NCBI GenBank assembly: GCA_047618505.1
Contig: JBLHLB010000034.1
Location: forward strand, 1-20,505
Reading direction: 5' to 3'
Length of the DNA stretch: 20,505 nt
DNA from: JBLHLB01 sp047618505
Lineage (GTDB): Bacteria > Planctomycetota > UBA1135 > GCA-002686595
Below the pieces are notes generated by a model. The model ran no database searches, had not been told where the DNA came from, and saw only the letters and a program-made list of their open reading frames with translations. The position numbers and the translations under genes are program-made. This document shows positions 7,703 through 14,986 of the stretch, in pieces. Position 1 is the first letter of the stretch. Each line of letters opens with the position of its first letter.

Positions 7703-7735
7703 GAATCAAGCTCGATTCCAGACCGAACTTGATTC
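7703..7735. promoter_or_regulatory. Operator-like repeats in the kinase/sigma divergent region
   Basis: GAATCAAG (7703-7710) and CTCGATTC (7711-7718) form a 16-bp near-palindrome with one mismatched pair. A third half-site, CTTGATTC (7728-7735), repeats the right arm 17 bp on. It is the only clear structure in the 200-bp gap that must contain both divergent promoters. It could be bound by a regulator of both operons; no -35/-10 pair is convincing. Confidence 0.4.
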
Positions 7736-7828
7736 CATGACCGAAGAGGGCTCCCCACGGGCACCGGAATTCCCCCACAATTGCAAGACGGCCCCAGACC
7801 CATGACATAGGGAGGCGTGCCGATCTCC

Positions 7829-8503
7829 ATGGCAATCCAATCCCGTGATCCCGATTCCAGCTCCCCCGAGTTCCCGCACTCGGGACGTTTGAGTCGCGAG
7901 GCCTTCGTGGACCTCCTGGAGGCATCCGCCGAGGGCCTCTGGATGCTCGCCGCTGCCATTTCGGGGGACCCGAGCGAGGCCGAGGACATTCTCCAAGATG
8001 CGGCCATGGCTGCCCTGGGGAAGCTCGACCAGTTCCAGCCGGGGACCAGCTTCATTGCCTGGATGGGGACCTTTGTGCGTAACACGGCACGCAACGTGGG
8101 GCGCAAGCACCAGCGCCGTGCCACCCGCCCGGCAGGACCGGAAACCCTGGAGTCCCTGTCCCGGGAAGTCGACCGCCGCAGTGGTCGCCGCGTCCCGCGA
8201 CCTGAGGAGGAGTTGCACCGGGCGGTCTCCTTCGGTGGGCAGGAAGGCCTAGGTCTTAATCCGGAAGCCTTCGATGACGCGGTCCAGGATGCACTTATGC
8301 AGATAACCGAAGAAGCTCGAGCGGCGCTCCTGCTACGGGTTGTGCACGACCTTTCCTATCGCGAAGTCGGCCAGGCCCTGGGGATTCCTGAGGGCACCGC
8401 CGCGAGTCACGTGAGCCGTGCCCGCCACCAGCTCAAGGAACTCCTCCTGTTGCCCCCTTCCTCACCCCTTTCGGCACCTTCGCCGGGCGAGCAGGCGTCA
8501 TGA
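7829..8503 (+). CDS. ECF-type RNA polymerase sigma factor
   Basis: The 224-residue protein has the two ECF sigma regions. Region 2 spans about residues 24-96, with SEAEDILQDAAMAAL and FIAWMGTFVRNTARN. Region 4 spans about 155-205, with ALLLRVVHDLSYREVGQAL then GIPEGTAASHVSRARHQL, a clear helix-turn-helix for -35 recognition. The linker of about 60 residues, rich in Arg, Glu and Pro, is longer than in minimal ECF factors. Start choice is uncertain: GGAGG at 7811-7815 lies 13 bases before ATG 7829 but only one base before an in-frame GTG at 7817. The stop overlaps the next gene (ATGA), and the divergent neighbour is a kinase/phosphatase pair. Planctomycetes are known for ECF groups linked to Ser/Thr kinases. 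Confidence 0.9.
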   Translation: MAIQSRDPDSSSPEFPHSGRLSREAFVDLLEASAEGLWMLAAAISGDPSEAEDILQDAAMAALGKLDQFQPGTSFIAWMGTFVRNTARNVGRKHQRRATRPAGPETLESLSREVDRRSGRRVPRPEEELHRAVSFGGQEGLGLNPEAFDDAVQDALMQITEEARAALLLRVVHDLSYREVGQALGIPEGTAASHVSRARHQLKELLLLPPSSPLSAPSPGEQAS

Positions 8504-9360
8504 ATGAATCAGAATGGAAGCAGGCAGACGCTCCTTCGTCCCGCGCAGCCCAAGATGCGGATCAAGCACGAATCGAAGCGGCTTTGATGCGGCGCTACCG
8601 AGCGCCGGCGGGCTTGGGGGGGCGGCTCAGGGATGCGGTAACTGGCGTCGGGGTTCAGCCCGCTACTGCGCAGGCTCTTGCCGCCGGAGTATCCGCCGGA
8701 CGAGCGAGTTCCGCCACTGCGGCGGTGCTCGGTTCCGCAGGTCACCTCTCGATGTTGCGCCTACTTCGTGGTCCTGCGCTATGCCTCGCTGCCGCGGGGG
8801 CCCTCTTGCTGTTTTTGGCACCGCGCCTAGGTAGCGGCGGCGGGGATAGTGCAGAACTCTTGGTGGCAGGCAGGGGGGAATACCCTCTCCGTGGAGATGC
8901 CGAGTGCGCCGACCCTGTGTCGGAGTCCTGGGACGATCCCGCTGCCATGGACTCACCGGATCTTGCGAGCCTCTACCACGAAGTAGTGTCCATGGCGGGA
9001 TCCCACGAAGCATGGGTCGGCGAGTGCGTCCACCCCGGGGACGGCGACAGTCTCCTCGCGAGTCTCCGCCAGGACTTCGGTACGAGTTTGCGCCAGTTGG
9101 GCGATGCTGCGCGCCTGGCGGGACCATTTCCCGCTGCGGATTGGCGGAGTGGCACGGTCTTGACCGGATATCCCGAGGAGGGGGGTTGGCCCTCCGTGTT
9201 GGTGGCTGAGAGCGCGAGCAATATCAGCTGCTGTGTCGCGCCCATACAGCCCAGTGACCCCGATCTGCATGTCTTCACGGCAACGGTGGGAGACATGGCG
9301 CTCTTCGAAATCACCCGCCGGGGTGAGCCGCGCTTCCTCGATCGATTCGAACAACCGTGA
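8500..9360 (+). CDS. Membrane-anchored anti-sigma-like protein, unknown extracytoplasmic domain
   Basis: The 286-residue protein starts inside the sigma gene stop (ATGA), the classical arrangement for a sigma factor and its partner. Residues 1-88 are predicted cytoplasmic and include RRYRAPAGLGGRLRDAV (31-47), like the short helical segments seen in anti-sigma proteins. One hydrophobic helix follows at about 90-109 (ALCLAAAGALLLFLAPRL), then about 175 residues outside the membrane. No zinc-binding HxxxCxxC anti-sigma motif is present. The outer part contains several Cys residues, including an adjacent pair (SCCV), and a segment DLHVFTATVGDMALFEI near the end. I do not recognise the outer domain. 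The role as a sigma regulator is inferred from coupling and topology, not from sequence homology. Confidence 0.75.
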   Translation: MNESEWKQADAPSSRAAQDADQARIEAALMRRYRAPAGLGGRLRDAVTGVGVQPATAQALAAGVSAGRASSATAAVLGSAGHLSMLRLLRGPALCLAAAGALLLFLAPRLGSGGGDSAELLVAGRGEYPLRGDAECADPVSESWDDPAAMDSPDLASLYHEVVSMAGSHEAWVGECVHPGDGDSLLASLRQDFGTSLRQLGDAARLAGPFPAADWRSGTVLTGYPEEGGWPSVLVAESASNISCCVAPIQPSDPDLHVFTATVGDMALFEITRRGEPRFLDRFEQP

Positions 9361-9439
9361 GACGTGGCAATCGAAGCGTTAAATGCGGTCCCCTCAAGTG
9401 TTCTTGCAGAGGTGAGCACGCGACAGGCTGACCCCCGTG

Positions 9440-10091
9440 GGGGCGTCCGCCCAGAGCCTGGGGGAAGCGCTGCGCGAGCACCCGGCCATTGCAGAGGTAA
9501 AGCTCCGGCCTGTTCCCTATGCCCTCGTCAGTGGTGGACTGCGCCCCGAACGAAGCGTCGTCAGCCTAGCCGGAGTCCCCTTTGGGGCTGATGCTGCTGC
9601 AGCGGCTATCGCTGGGCTCTGCGGCACGGAGTCGGAAATTTAGATCCACGCCACGGCTGAAGCGGTTGCCTCAGCTAGCGCGCGGCGGGGCCTTTAGGCG
9701 GCGTACATTGCCCCATTGCTTCCAAGGACTAGGGGCCCCGGGATTGAATCTCTTGGCCAAGGCCGGGCGAGCTGTGGGCTTGCCCATCGCTAGTGAGGTG
9801 GTCGCTTCCGAAGACGTCGGGCTCATGACTGAGCCCTGCGACATGCTGCAGATCGGTGCGCGCAACATGCAGAACTTCCGTCTGCTAGAGGCAGCCGGCC
9901 GCGCCGGTCGGCCGGTGCTGCAGAAGCGTGGGACGCTGTCCACCATCGATGAGTTGCTGCTGGCGGCTGAGTACCTACTAGCCTCCGGGAACTCCGATGT
10001 GATCCTCTGCGAGCGGGGGATTCGAACCTTTGAAACCTCCACCCGGAACACCTTGGATATCGCCCCGTGCAATCGGGGGCAATCGGCCTAG
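9440..10091 (+). pseudogene. aroF: DAHP synthase (type I, AroF-like) relic
   Basis: The family makes DAHP from phosphoenolpyruvate and erythrose 4-phosphate, the entry to aromatic amino acids. In one frame (to 9643) the text reads ALREHPAIAEVKLRPVPYAL and IAGLCGTESEI, matching the regulatory domain and the IAGPCSVESEEQ motif. A TAG at 9641-9643 replaces what should be Gln, and the same frame continues IHATAEAVASASARRG. Homology then shifts frame near 9675-9685 to GGAFRRRTLPHCFQGLGAPG, LQIGARNMQNF, VLQKRG and ILCERGIRTFETSTRNTLDI. It ends at about 10064, so the last quarter of the barrel, including the VDPSHGTG motif, is missing. Catalytic IAGPC has become IAGLC. The relic runs into the 3' end of the convergent PhzF-family gene. 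The gene is clearly non-functional. Confidence 0.88.
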
Positions 10092-10900
10092 AAGCGCGGC
10101 GCCTCTGGGATTTCGATCCAACCCTCAAGGTAGGGGGTGACGGCGCCAGAAAGTCTGACGTGTTGCTCCTGGAGGGTGCAGGTGATGGCGCCGCCGCGCT
10201 TGGAAACCTGGCGTGCCTCCAGGGTGCTGCGCCCGAGCTTATCGGCCCAAAAAGTGGTGAGCAGGCAATGGGCGGAGCCCGTCACGGGGTCTTCGGGGAC
10301 GCCGACCCGGGGCGCGAAGAAGCGCGAGAGGAAATCGATCCCCGGCAGGTCCGTCGGTGCCGTGGCGATGACTCCGATTGGGTCAAGCCGTGCGATCCGC
10401 TCCATCTTGGGTTCCAGGGCGTGCAGCACGTCCTCGTTCGGTAGCAGGGCGAGTCCGTAGTCGGCACCGCGCACGGCCTCGATGGGGGCAGCCCCCAGGG
10501 CCTCTGCCAGTCCCGCCGGCGTCTCCCAGGGCTGGGGATCTTCGCGCGGGAGATCGAGCTCCCAGCCGCGACCGCCGCGTCGCACCTCGAGGGGCCCGCT
10601 GCGCGTGCGGAAGCGGGCCACCTGTAAGTCGGGACGTCGGTTCTCCAGAACGACGACTCCGCTGGCCAAGGTAGCGTGACCGCAGAGATCGACCTCGGCG
10701 GTGGGGGTGAACCAGCGCAGCTCGAATTCGTCCGTGTGCCCATGGGGGACGAAGAAGGCAGTTTCTGAGAGGTTGTTCTCCGCGGCTATGGCCTGCATCA
10801 ACTCGTCGGTCAGCCAGGAATCCAAAGGGCAGACGGCGGCGGGGTTGCCGGAGAAAAGTCGTTCGGCGAAGGCGTCGAGCTGGAAAATAGGCAGTCGCAT
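10088..10900 (-). CDS. PhzF-family isomerase/epimerase-like protein
   Basis: A 270-residue member of the PhzF fold (two diaminopimelate-epimerase-like halves). Landmarks are FQLDAFAERLFSGNPAAVC at the start, NLSETAFF with the family's catalytic Glu, RWFTPTAEVDLCGHATLA, and RFFAPRVGVPEDPVTGSAHC. PhzF itself isomerises a phenazine precursor, but most members near housekeeping genes have no assigned substrate and no phenazine genes are seen here. I start it at ATG 10900 (MRLPIFQLDAF), the usual N-terminus of the family; an in-frame ATG 22 codons upstream adds residues that do not fit. No good Shine-Dalgarno is visible. The stop lies against the broken DAHP synthase relic. Confidence 0.9.
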   Translation of the reverse strand: MRLPIFQLDAFAERLFSGNPAAVCPLDSWLTDELMQAIAAENNLSETAFFVPHGHTDEFELRWFTPTAEVDLCGHATLASGVVVLENRRPDLQVARFRTRSGPLEVRRGGRGWELDLPREDPQPWETPAGLAEALGAAPIEAVRGADYGLALLPNEDVLHALEPKMERIARLDPIGVIATAPTDLPGIDFLSRFFAPRVGVPEDPVTGSAHCLLTTFWADKLGRSTLEARQVSKRGGAITCTLQEQHVRLSGAVTPYLEGWIEIPEAPRF

Positions 10901-11014
10901 TACTACAGCGTAAGGTCCGCGCGGGCCGCTTGGGTAGCTGCTAATCTGTGCACATGCGACGCACACTGTTCCCCTCGCTGTTCTTGCTGGCGGCTCCCTC
11001 TTGCTCTTGGCTTC

Positions 11015-11042
11015 TCCCTAGTCCCTAGTCCCTAGTCCCAAG
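11015..11042. repeat. Heptanucleotide tandem repeat TCCCTAG, three perfect copies plus one degenerate
   Basis: Units at 11015-11021, 11022-11028 and 11029-11035 are identical; 11036-11042 is TCCCAAG. The array lies just after the signal-peptide-like start of the peroxidase relic and supplies one of its stop codons. It is one base per unit different from the array at 5775-5795. Confidence 0.75.
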
Positions 11043-11718
11043 TCAGTGGGCGCACGGATGATCGTGCGGAACCCGGGACCCTTGCTCTCGCCGAAGTCCG
11101 CGCGCGTTTGGCCGCGCCGAGCGCCCACGAGGCTTCGTGCCCGCGGCGCCCTTGGGCATTACCGCAAACCTGGCGGATCACATCCCGGCGGAAAATCCGC
11201 TGACGCCGGCCAAGGTTGAGCTCGGCCTACAGCTGTTCTTTGGCAAACGACTTTCGCGCGACAACACGGTTTCCTGTGCGACATGCCACGATCCGGCCCG
11301 CGGCTGGGGCGATGCAGCTCCCGGTTCCACGGGCATCCGTCGGCAGCGGGGCGGGCGCTCCGCGCCCATCGTCCCCAACCGAATCCTGGGGCTGACCCCG
11401 TTCTGGGATGGGCGCGCGGCGACCCTTGAGGAGCAAGCAGTTGGACCCGTCGGCAATTCCATCGAGATGGGCTTCACGATTGAAGAAGCGGCGGAACGCC
11501 TGAACGGAATTGAAGGTTACGCCCTGCAATTCAAGGCGGTCTTCAGCGGACCCGCGACGCCGGATTGGATTGGCAAGGCGATCGCTAGCTTCGAGCGGAC
11601 GATCCTCTCGGGCGCGAATAAGAACGATTCGTACGAGCAAGCCTATCCCTACTTTGACTGGGATCCGGCCGACGAAGAGGACGCGGATGATGTGGCCAAG
11701 GGCGAACAGATTCTGCTC

Positions 11719-11884
11719 CTAGCAGTCCGTTGAAAAACAGCAGCTTCTCGGTTGGTCTCCACAAATTGCCTGGCAAGGCGTCGGGTTCTCCGCGTAGCTG
11801 TACCTACACGGGTGGTTCCGACAACGCAGCCAGGCGATTTGTGGGGGCCGAGCGAGGAGTTGCTGTTTTTCAACGGGCTGCTAG
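11719..11884. mobile_element. Foldback MITE-like element with 56-bp terminal inverted repeats
   Basis: The left arm (11719-11774) and the reverse complement of the right arm (11829-11884) match at 48 of 56 positions by eye, beginning CTAGCAG and sharing CCGTTGAAAAACAGCA. The inner 54 bp are also partly self-complementary around a central GTAC, so the whole unit can fold as one long imperfect hairpin. CTAG at both ends may be a target-site duplication, with 162 bp between the copies. Removing one copy plus the interior restores the peroxidase frame (GEQILLLEETPRMS). It has no coding capacity, so any transposase would act in trans. The family is not identified. Confidence 0.8.
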
Positions 11885-12369
11885 AGGAAACCCCTCGCAT
11901 GAGTTTGGCAGCGGAGCGCGGACGCGAGCTGTTCTTCAACAAGGCCAAGTGCGCTACCGGTCATGTGGGGCAAGGCCTGGCCGATGAGTTGTTCCACAAC
12001 ATCGGCATCGCCATGGGGGCAGAGGAGCCTGACCTCGGTCGCTCTGTTGTGACTGGTGACGAAAAAGACCAGGGCGCCTTCCGCACGCCGTCCCTGCGGA
12101 ACACCGCGGCTTCGGCTCCCTACAGGCATGACGGCGGATTGGCGACGCTTTATGAGGTCGTGGTTCACTATGGCCGGGGCGGTTTGGCGAACCCTTGGCT
12201 GTCGGAGAAGATCTTCCCCCTCGGACTTACGGAACAAGAACGCCAGGACCTGGTGCTCTTCATGGAGGAGGCTTTGACCGGCAGCGTGACCGAGGTGGGC
12301 GTTCCGCTACTCCCCTAGCGTGTAGCCCAAAGTGGTAGTCGGCCCACTATTGGTTTGGGTCTGCCCTGG

Positions 12370-12404
12370 GAACGGAGCACAGCATTAGGATCTGTGCTCC
12401 GTTC
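12370..12404. terminator. Perfect 13-bp hairpin between peroxidase relic and GGT-family gene
   Basis: GAACGGAGCACAG (12370-12382) and CTGTGCTCCGTTC (12392-12404) pair without mismatch around a 9-base loop. The hairpin lies 52 bp after the peroxidase stop and 10 bp before the AGGA ribosome site of the next gene. No T-tract follows in the plus direction, so a Rho-independent terminator is only one option; a leader hairpin or repressor site is also possible. Confidence 0.5.
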
Positions 12405-12423
12405 GTCACAACCCAGGACACAC

Positions 12424-14163
12424 GTGCTCCCCACGACTTTTCTTCTTGCGGCTCTTCTCACTTCCACGTCTAGCGAGCCCCAGGAACGGGCGCAGCAAGA
12501 ACGTCCCTTTGAGGTCGGTGGTGGGGATCGCGTTACCGGTCGTTCCTTTGCGACGCGCTCGCCCGTGTACGCCGTCAATGGCATGGCGGCAACCAGTCAG
12601 CCCCTGGCAACCCAGGCGGCCCTGGATATGTTGAAGGCGGGGGGGAGCGCGGTGGATGCGGCGATCGCGGCCAATGCTGTGTTGGCCCTGACAGAGCCCA
12701 CAGGCTCAGGTCTCGGCGGCGATCTCTTTGCGATCGTTTGGTCCGCGGAGGACCAACGTCTATTCGGTTTGAACGCCAGTGGGCGTTCTCCCATGTCTTT
12801 GACGATGGATGTGTTCGAGGAGCAAGGCCTCGAGTCGATCCCAAGTCACGGACCCCTCCCGATCTCCGTGCCCGGTTGCGTCGACGGTTGGTTCGAGCTG
12901 CATGGGAAGTTCGGGAAATTGCCCATGAAAGACGTGCTCGCGCCGGCCATTCGCTACTGCGAAGAGGGCTTTCCCCTGACGGACTTGATCGCCTACTACT
13001 GGGGTTTGTCGGTTGCGCGCCTGGCACCCTATCCTGGTTTCACGGAACAGTTCACGATCGAAGGGCGCGCGCCCGAGGTGGGCGAGGTCTTCCGTAACCC
13101 GAACCTGGGGCGGACCCTGCGGCGTCTCGCGGAGGGTGGGCGCGACGTCTTCTATAGGGGCGCAATCGCGCGCGAAATCGGAGCGTGGATGGCGGAGCAC
13201 GGTGGCTACCTGAGCTACGAGGACCTAGCGGCCCACCAATCTGATTGGGTCGAGCCGGTCTCCACCAACTACCGCGGAGTCGACGTGTGGGAGTTGCCGC
13301 CCAACGGACAGGGGATTGCGGCCCTGCAGATCCTGAACATCCTCGAGGGCTACGACTTGGCCTCGATGGGCTTCGGGTCCGTCGAACACCTGCACCTGTT
13401 GACCGAAGCCAAGAAGCTCGCCTTCGAGGACCGTGCGCGCTTCTACAGTGACATCGACTTCATGGATGTACCGGTGGCCGCGCTGATCTCGGAGGAGTAC
13501 GCGGCGAAGCGACGCGAGCTGATCGACCTCGAGAAGGCGATGGAATCGCTAGAGGCGGGCAATCCTAAGCTGGAGCAGGGCGACACGATCTATCTGACGA
13601 CGGCGGACAGCGCGGGCAACATGGTCTCCTTGATCCAGAGCAATTACCGCGGCATGGGCTCGGGGATGGCACCGGCGAATCTGGGCTTCATTTGTCAGGA
13701 CCGCGGCGAACTATTCGACCTTACGCCCGGACGACCCAACAGCTATGCGCCGGGCAAGCGTCCCTTCCACACGATCATTCCTGCTTTCGCAACACGCGAC
13801 GGCAAGCCCTGGATCTCCTTCGGCTTGATGGGTGGTGCCATGCAGCCCCAGGGTCACGCGCAGATCATCTGCAATCTGGTCGACTTTGGCATGGGGCTAC
13901 AGGAAGCCGGAGATGCACCGCGCTTGATCCACGAAGGCAGCTCGCAACCCACGGGCGAAGCCCTGCGTGAAGGCGGAGGGCGCGTTTCACTTGAGAGTGG
14001 ATTCGATCCCGAGGCGCGTACCGGCCTGCGTAGGCTGGGTCATCAGTTTGGTCGGGCGCGCGGCGCTTACGGCGGCTATCAGGCGATCCTTTGGGACCAC
14101 GAGAAGGGCGTGTATATCGGCGCCTCCGAGTCGCGCAAGGATGGCTATGCCGCGGGCTACTGA
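12424..14163 (+). CDS. Exported gamma-glutamyltransferase family protein
   Basis: An N-terminal-nucleophile hydrolase of about 579 residues. The family is made as a proenzyme that cleaves itself before a Thr, then transfers or hydrolyses gamma-glutamyl or related acyl groups. Visible features are the VNGMAATSQPLATQAALDML start of the domain, GGSAVDAAIAANAV, EPTGSGLGGD (91-100), the processing site GDTIYLTTADSAGN with likely nucleophile Thr388, SGMAPANLGFICQDRG, and GLMGGAMQPQGHAQI where classical GGTs have a GSPGG-type motif. That difference places it among paralogues of GGT with uncertain substrate. I start at GTG 12424 because AGGA sits five bases before it and it gives a short signal-like N-terminus (MLPTTFLLAALLTSTSS). 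The longer in-frame start at 12355 would run through the 13-bp hairpin. Confidence 0.88.
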   Translation: MLPTTFLLAALLTSTSSEPQERAQQERPFEVGGGDRVTGRSFATRSPVYAVNGMAATSQPLATQAALDMLKAGGSAVDAAIAANAVLALTEPTGSGLGGDLFAIVWSAEDQRLFGLNASGRSPMSLTMDVFEEQGLESIPSHGPLPISVPGCVDGWFELHGKFGKLPMKDVLAPAIRYCEEGFPLTDLIAYYWGLSVARLAPYPGFTEQFTIEGRAPEVGEVFRNPNLGRTLRRLAEGGRDVFYRGAIAREIGAWMAEHGGYLSYEDLAAHQSDWVEPVSTNYRGVDVWELPPNGQGIAALQILNILEGYDLASMGFGSVEHLHLLTEAKKLAFEDRARFYSDIDFMDVPVAALISEEYAAKRRELIDLEKAMESLEAGNPKLEQGDTIYLTTADSAGNMVSLIQSNYRGMGSGMAPANLGFICQDRGELFDLTPGRPNSYAPGKRPFHTIIPAFATRDGKPWISFGLMGGAMQPQGHAQIICNLVDFGMGLQEAGDAPRLIHEGSSQPTGEALREGGGRVSLESGFDPEARTGLRRLGHQFGRARGAYGGYQAILWDHEKGVYIGASESRKDGYAAGY

Positions 14164-14178
14164 CCTGAGATGCCTGTC

Positions 14179-14211
14179 GCTAGTCGCCTGATTCTCGGCT
14201 GGCTGACTAGC
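14179..14211. terminator. Inverted repeat between convergent genes
   Basis: GCTAGTC (14179-14185) and GACTAGC (14205-14211) are perfect reverse complements around a 19-base loop. The repeat lies between the GGT-family stop and the end of the convergent crotonase gene, overlapping the latter's stop. The loop is long and no T-tract is obvious, so bidirectional termination is only a suggestion. Confidence 0.25.
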
Positions 14212-14986
14212 CCTTAGCCTTGCGGCGTTCCTCGAGGGCCTTGACCAGAGCACCCATGGCGCCCTGTGTTTCGTCGCCGAACCATTCGTCCAGGAACAAC
14301 TCGAGCTGCTCTTCATCGAGCCCGCGGAAGGTGCTCTGGAATTCGTTGCGGGCGAGAGCGCGAGTCTTGGACATGGCGATGGGCGGCAGAGCGGCGATCT
14401 TCTCGCCCCAGGCAATGGCGCTTGGGACGACCTGGTCGATTGCGACTGCGTCGTCGATCAAACCGATGCGAAGGGCTTCCTCAACGGTGAAGAGTTCTGC
14501 GGTGGTTGCCATGCGAGCGGCCTGGCGTCGTCCGACGACGTGCTGTGCGGCTGTTAGGATCGGGCGCGGCATACGTAGCCCTACTTGGACTTCGTTCAGT
14601 CCGATGCGATAGCGACCTTCGCTCATGATGCGTTGGTCGCAGAAGAGAGCGATCACGCAGCCACCTGCGGGGGCATGACCTGTGATTGCCGCGGCAACGG
14701 GGGCCGGTGAAGTGGCGATAGCCTCCATCAGGGCGAAGAACGATTTCCACAGGGCGTGCATCTCTGCACGGGGTTGCCCCAGGAGTTCTGGAACATCGAG
14801 CCCGCCGGAGAACATGCCTGCGCGGCCAGAGATGACCAAGGCCTTGGCGCCGCGTTGCGGTGCGCTACGGACTTCCCCCAGGAGGGCTTCGATCAAGGCG
14901 CGGTTGAGGGCATTGGCCGGCGGACGGTTGAGGCGCAATTCGTGGACGGGGCCGTGTTCCGTGCGCTCGATCAAGTTGGAAGACAT
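14207..14986 (-). CDS. Crotonase-superfamily protein, enoyl-CoA delta-isomerase-like
   Basis: The 259-residue protein has the two crotonase oxyanion-hole segments, SGGLD (60-64) and GHAPAGGC (103-110). It lacks the first catalytic Glu context of enoyl-CoA hydratases and carries RIGLNEVQVGL with Glu132. That resembles the single-Glu GLNETQLG motif of the delta3,delta2-enoyl-CoA isomerase group, which shifts double bonds so unsaturated fatty acids can enter beta-oxidation. Substrate and exact reaction are inferred; many crotonases are misassigned by overall similarity. No other beta-oxidation gene is nearby. The ATG at 14986 gives the natural N-terminus, and upstream is a gene-free gap. The gene converges on the GGT-family gene. 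Confidence 0.85.
   Translation of the reverse strand: MSSNLIERTEHGPVHELRLNRPPANALNRALIEALLGEVRSAPQRGAKALVISGRAGMFSGGLDVPELLGQPRAEMHALWKSFFALMEAIATSPAPVAAAITGHAPAGGCVIALFCDQRIMSEGRYRIGLNEVQVGLRMPRPILTAAQHVVGRRQAARMATTAELFTVEEALRIGLIDDAVAIDQVVPSAIAWGEKIAALPPIAMSKTRALARNEFQSTFRGLDEEQLELFLDEWFGDETQGAMGALVKALEERRKAKG

Larger units (their letters stand above)
10954..12318 (+). pseudogene. Diheme cytochrome c peroxidase (CcpA/MauG family) relic with inserted element
   Basis: The family are periplasmic diheme proteins reducing peroxide or oxidising partners. Signal-like MRRTLFPSLFLLAAPSC begins at 10954 but meets a TAG in a heptamer array and then a TGA. The stretch 11045-11130 reads better in a different frame (DDRAEPGTLALAEVRARLAA), pointing to a frameshift. 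From 11137 the frame is good: QLFFGKRLSRDNTVSCATCH carries the first heme site. A TGA at 11731, inside a 162-bp foldback element, interrupts it, and the frame resumes unchanged after the element (SLAAERGRELFFNKAKC). The second heme motif is CATGH instead of CxxCH (GGT at 11959 where TGT/TGC is expected). The family's PYMHDG is PYRHDG, losing a Met that is a heme ligand in many members. Multiple independent lesions make this a pseudogene. Confidence 0.85.

Noticed and set aside
9582..10091. A free-standing short DAHP synthase
   Set aside because: The first 30 codons before GGAFRRR are not homologous and the barrel lacks its final quarter and the IAGPC motif, so it is only a fragment of the relic.
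10954..11136. Separate small lipoprotein gene
   Set aside because: The signal-like start is followed within 24 codons by a stop in the heptamer array and is in the same frame as the peroxidase, so it is better read as the relic's own signal peptide.
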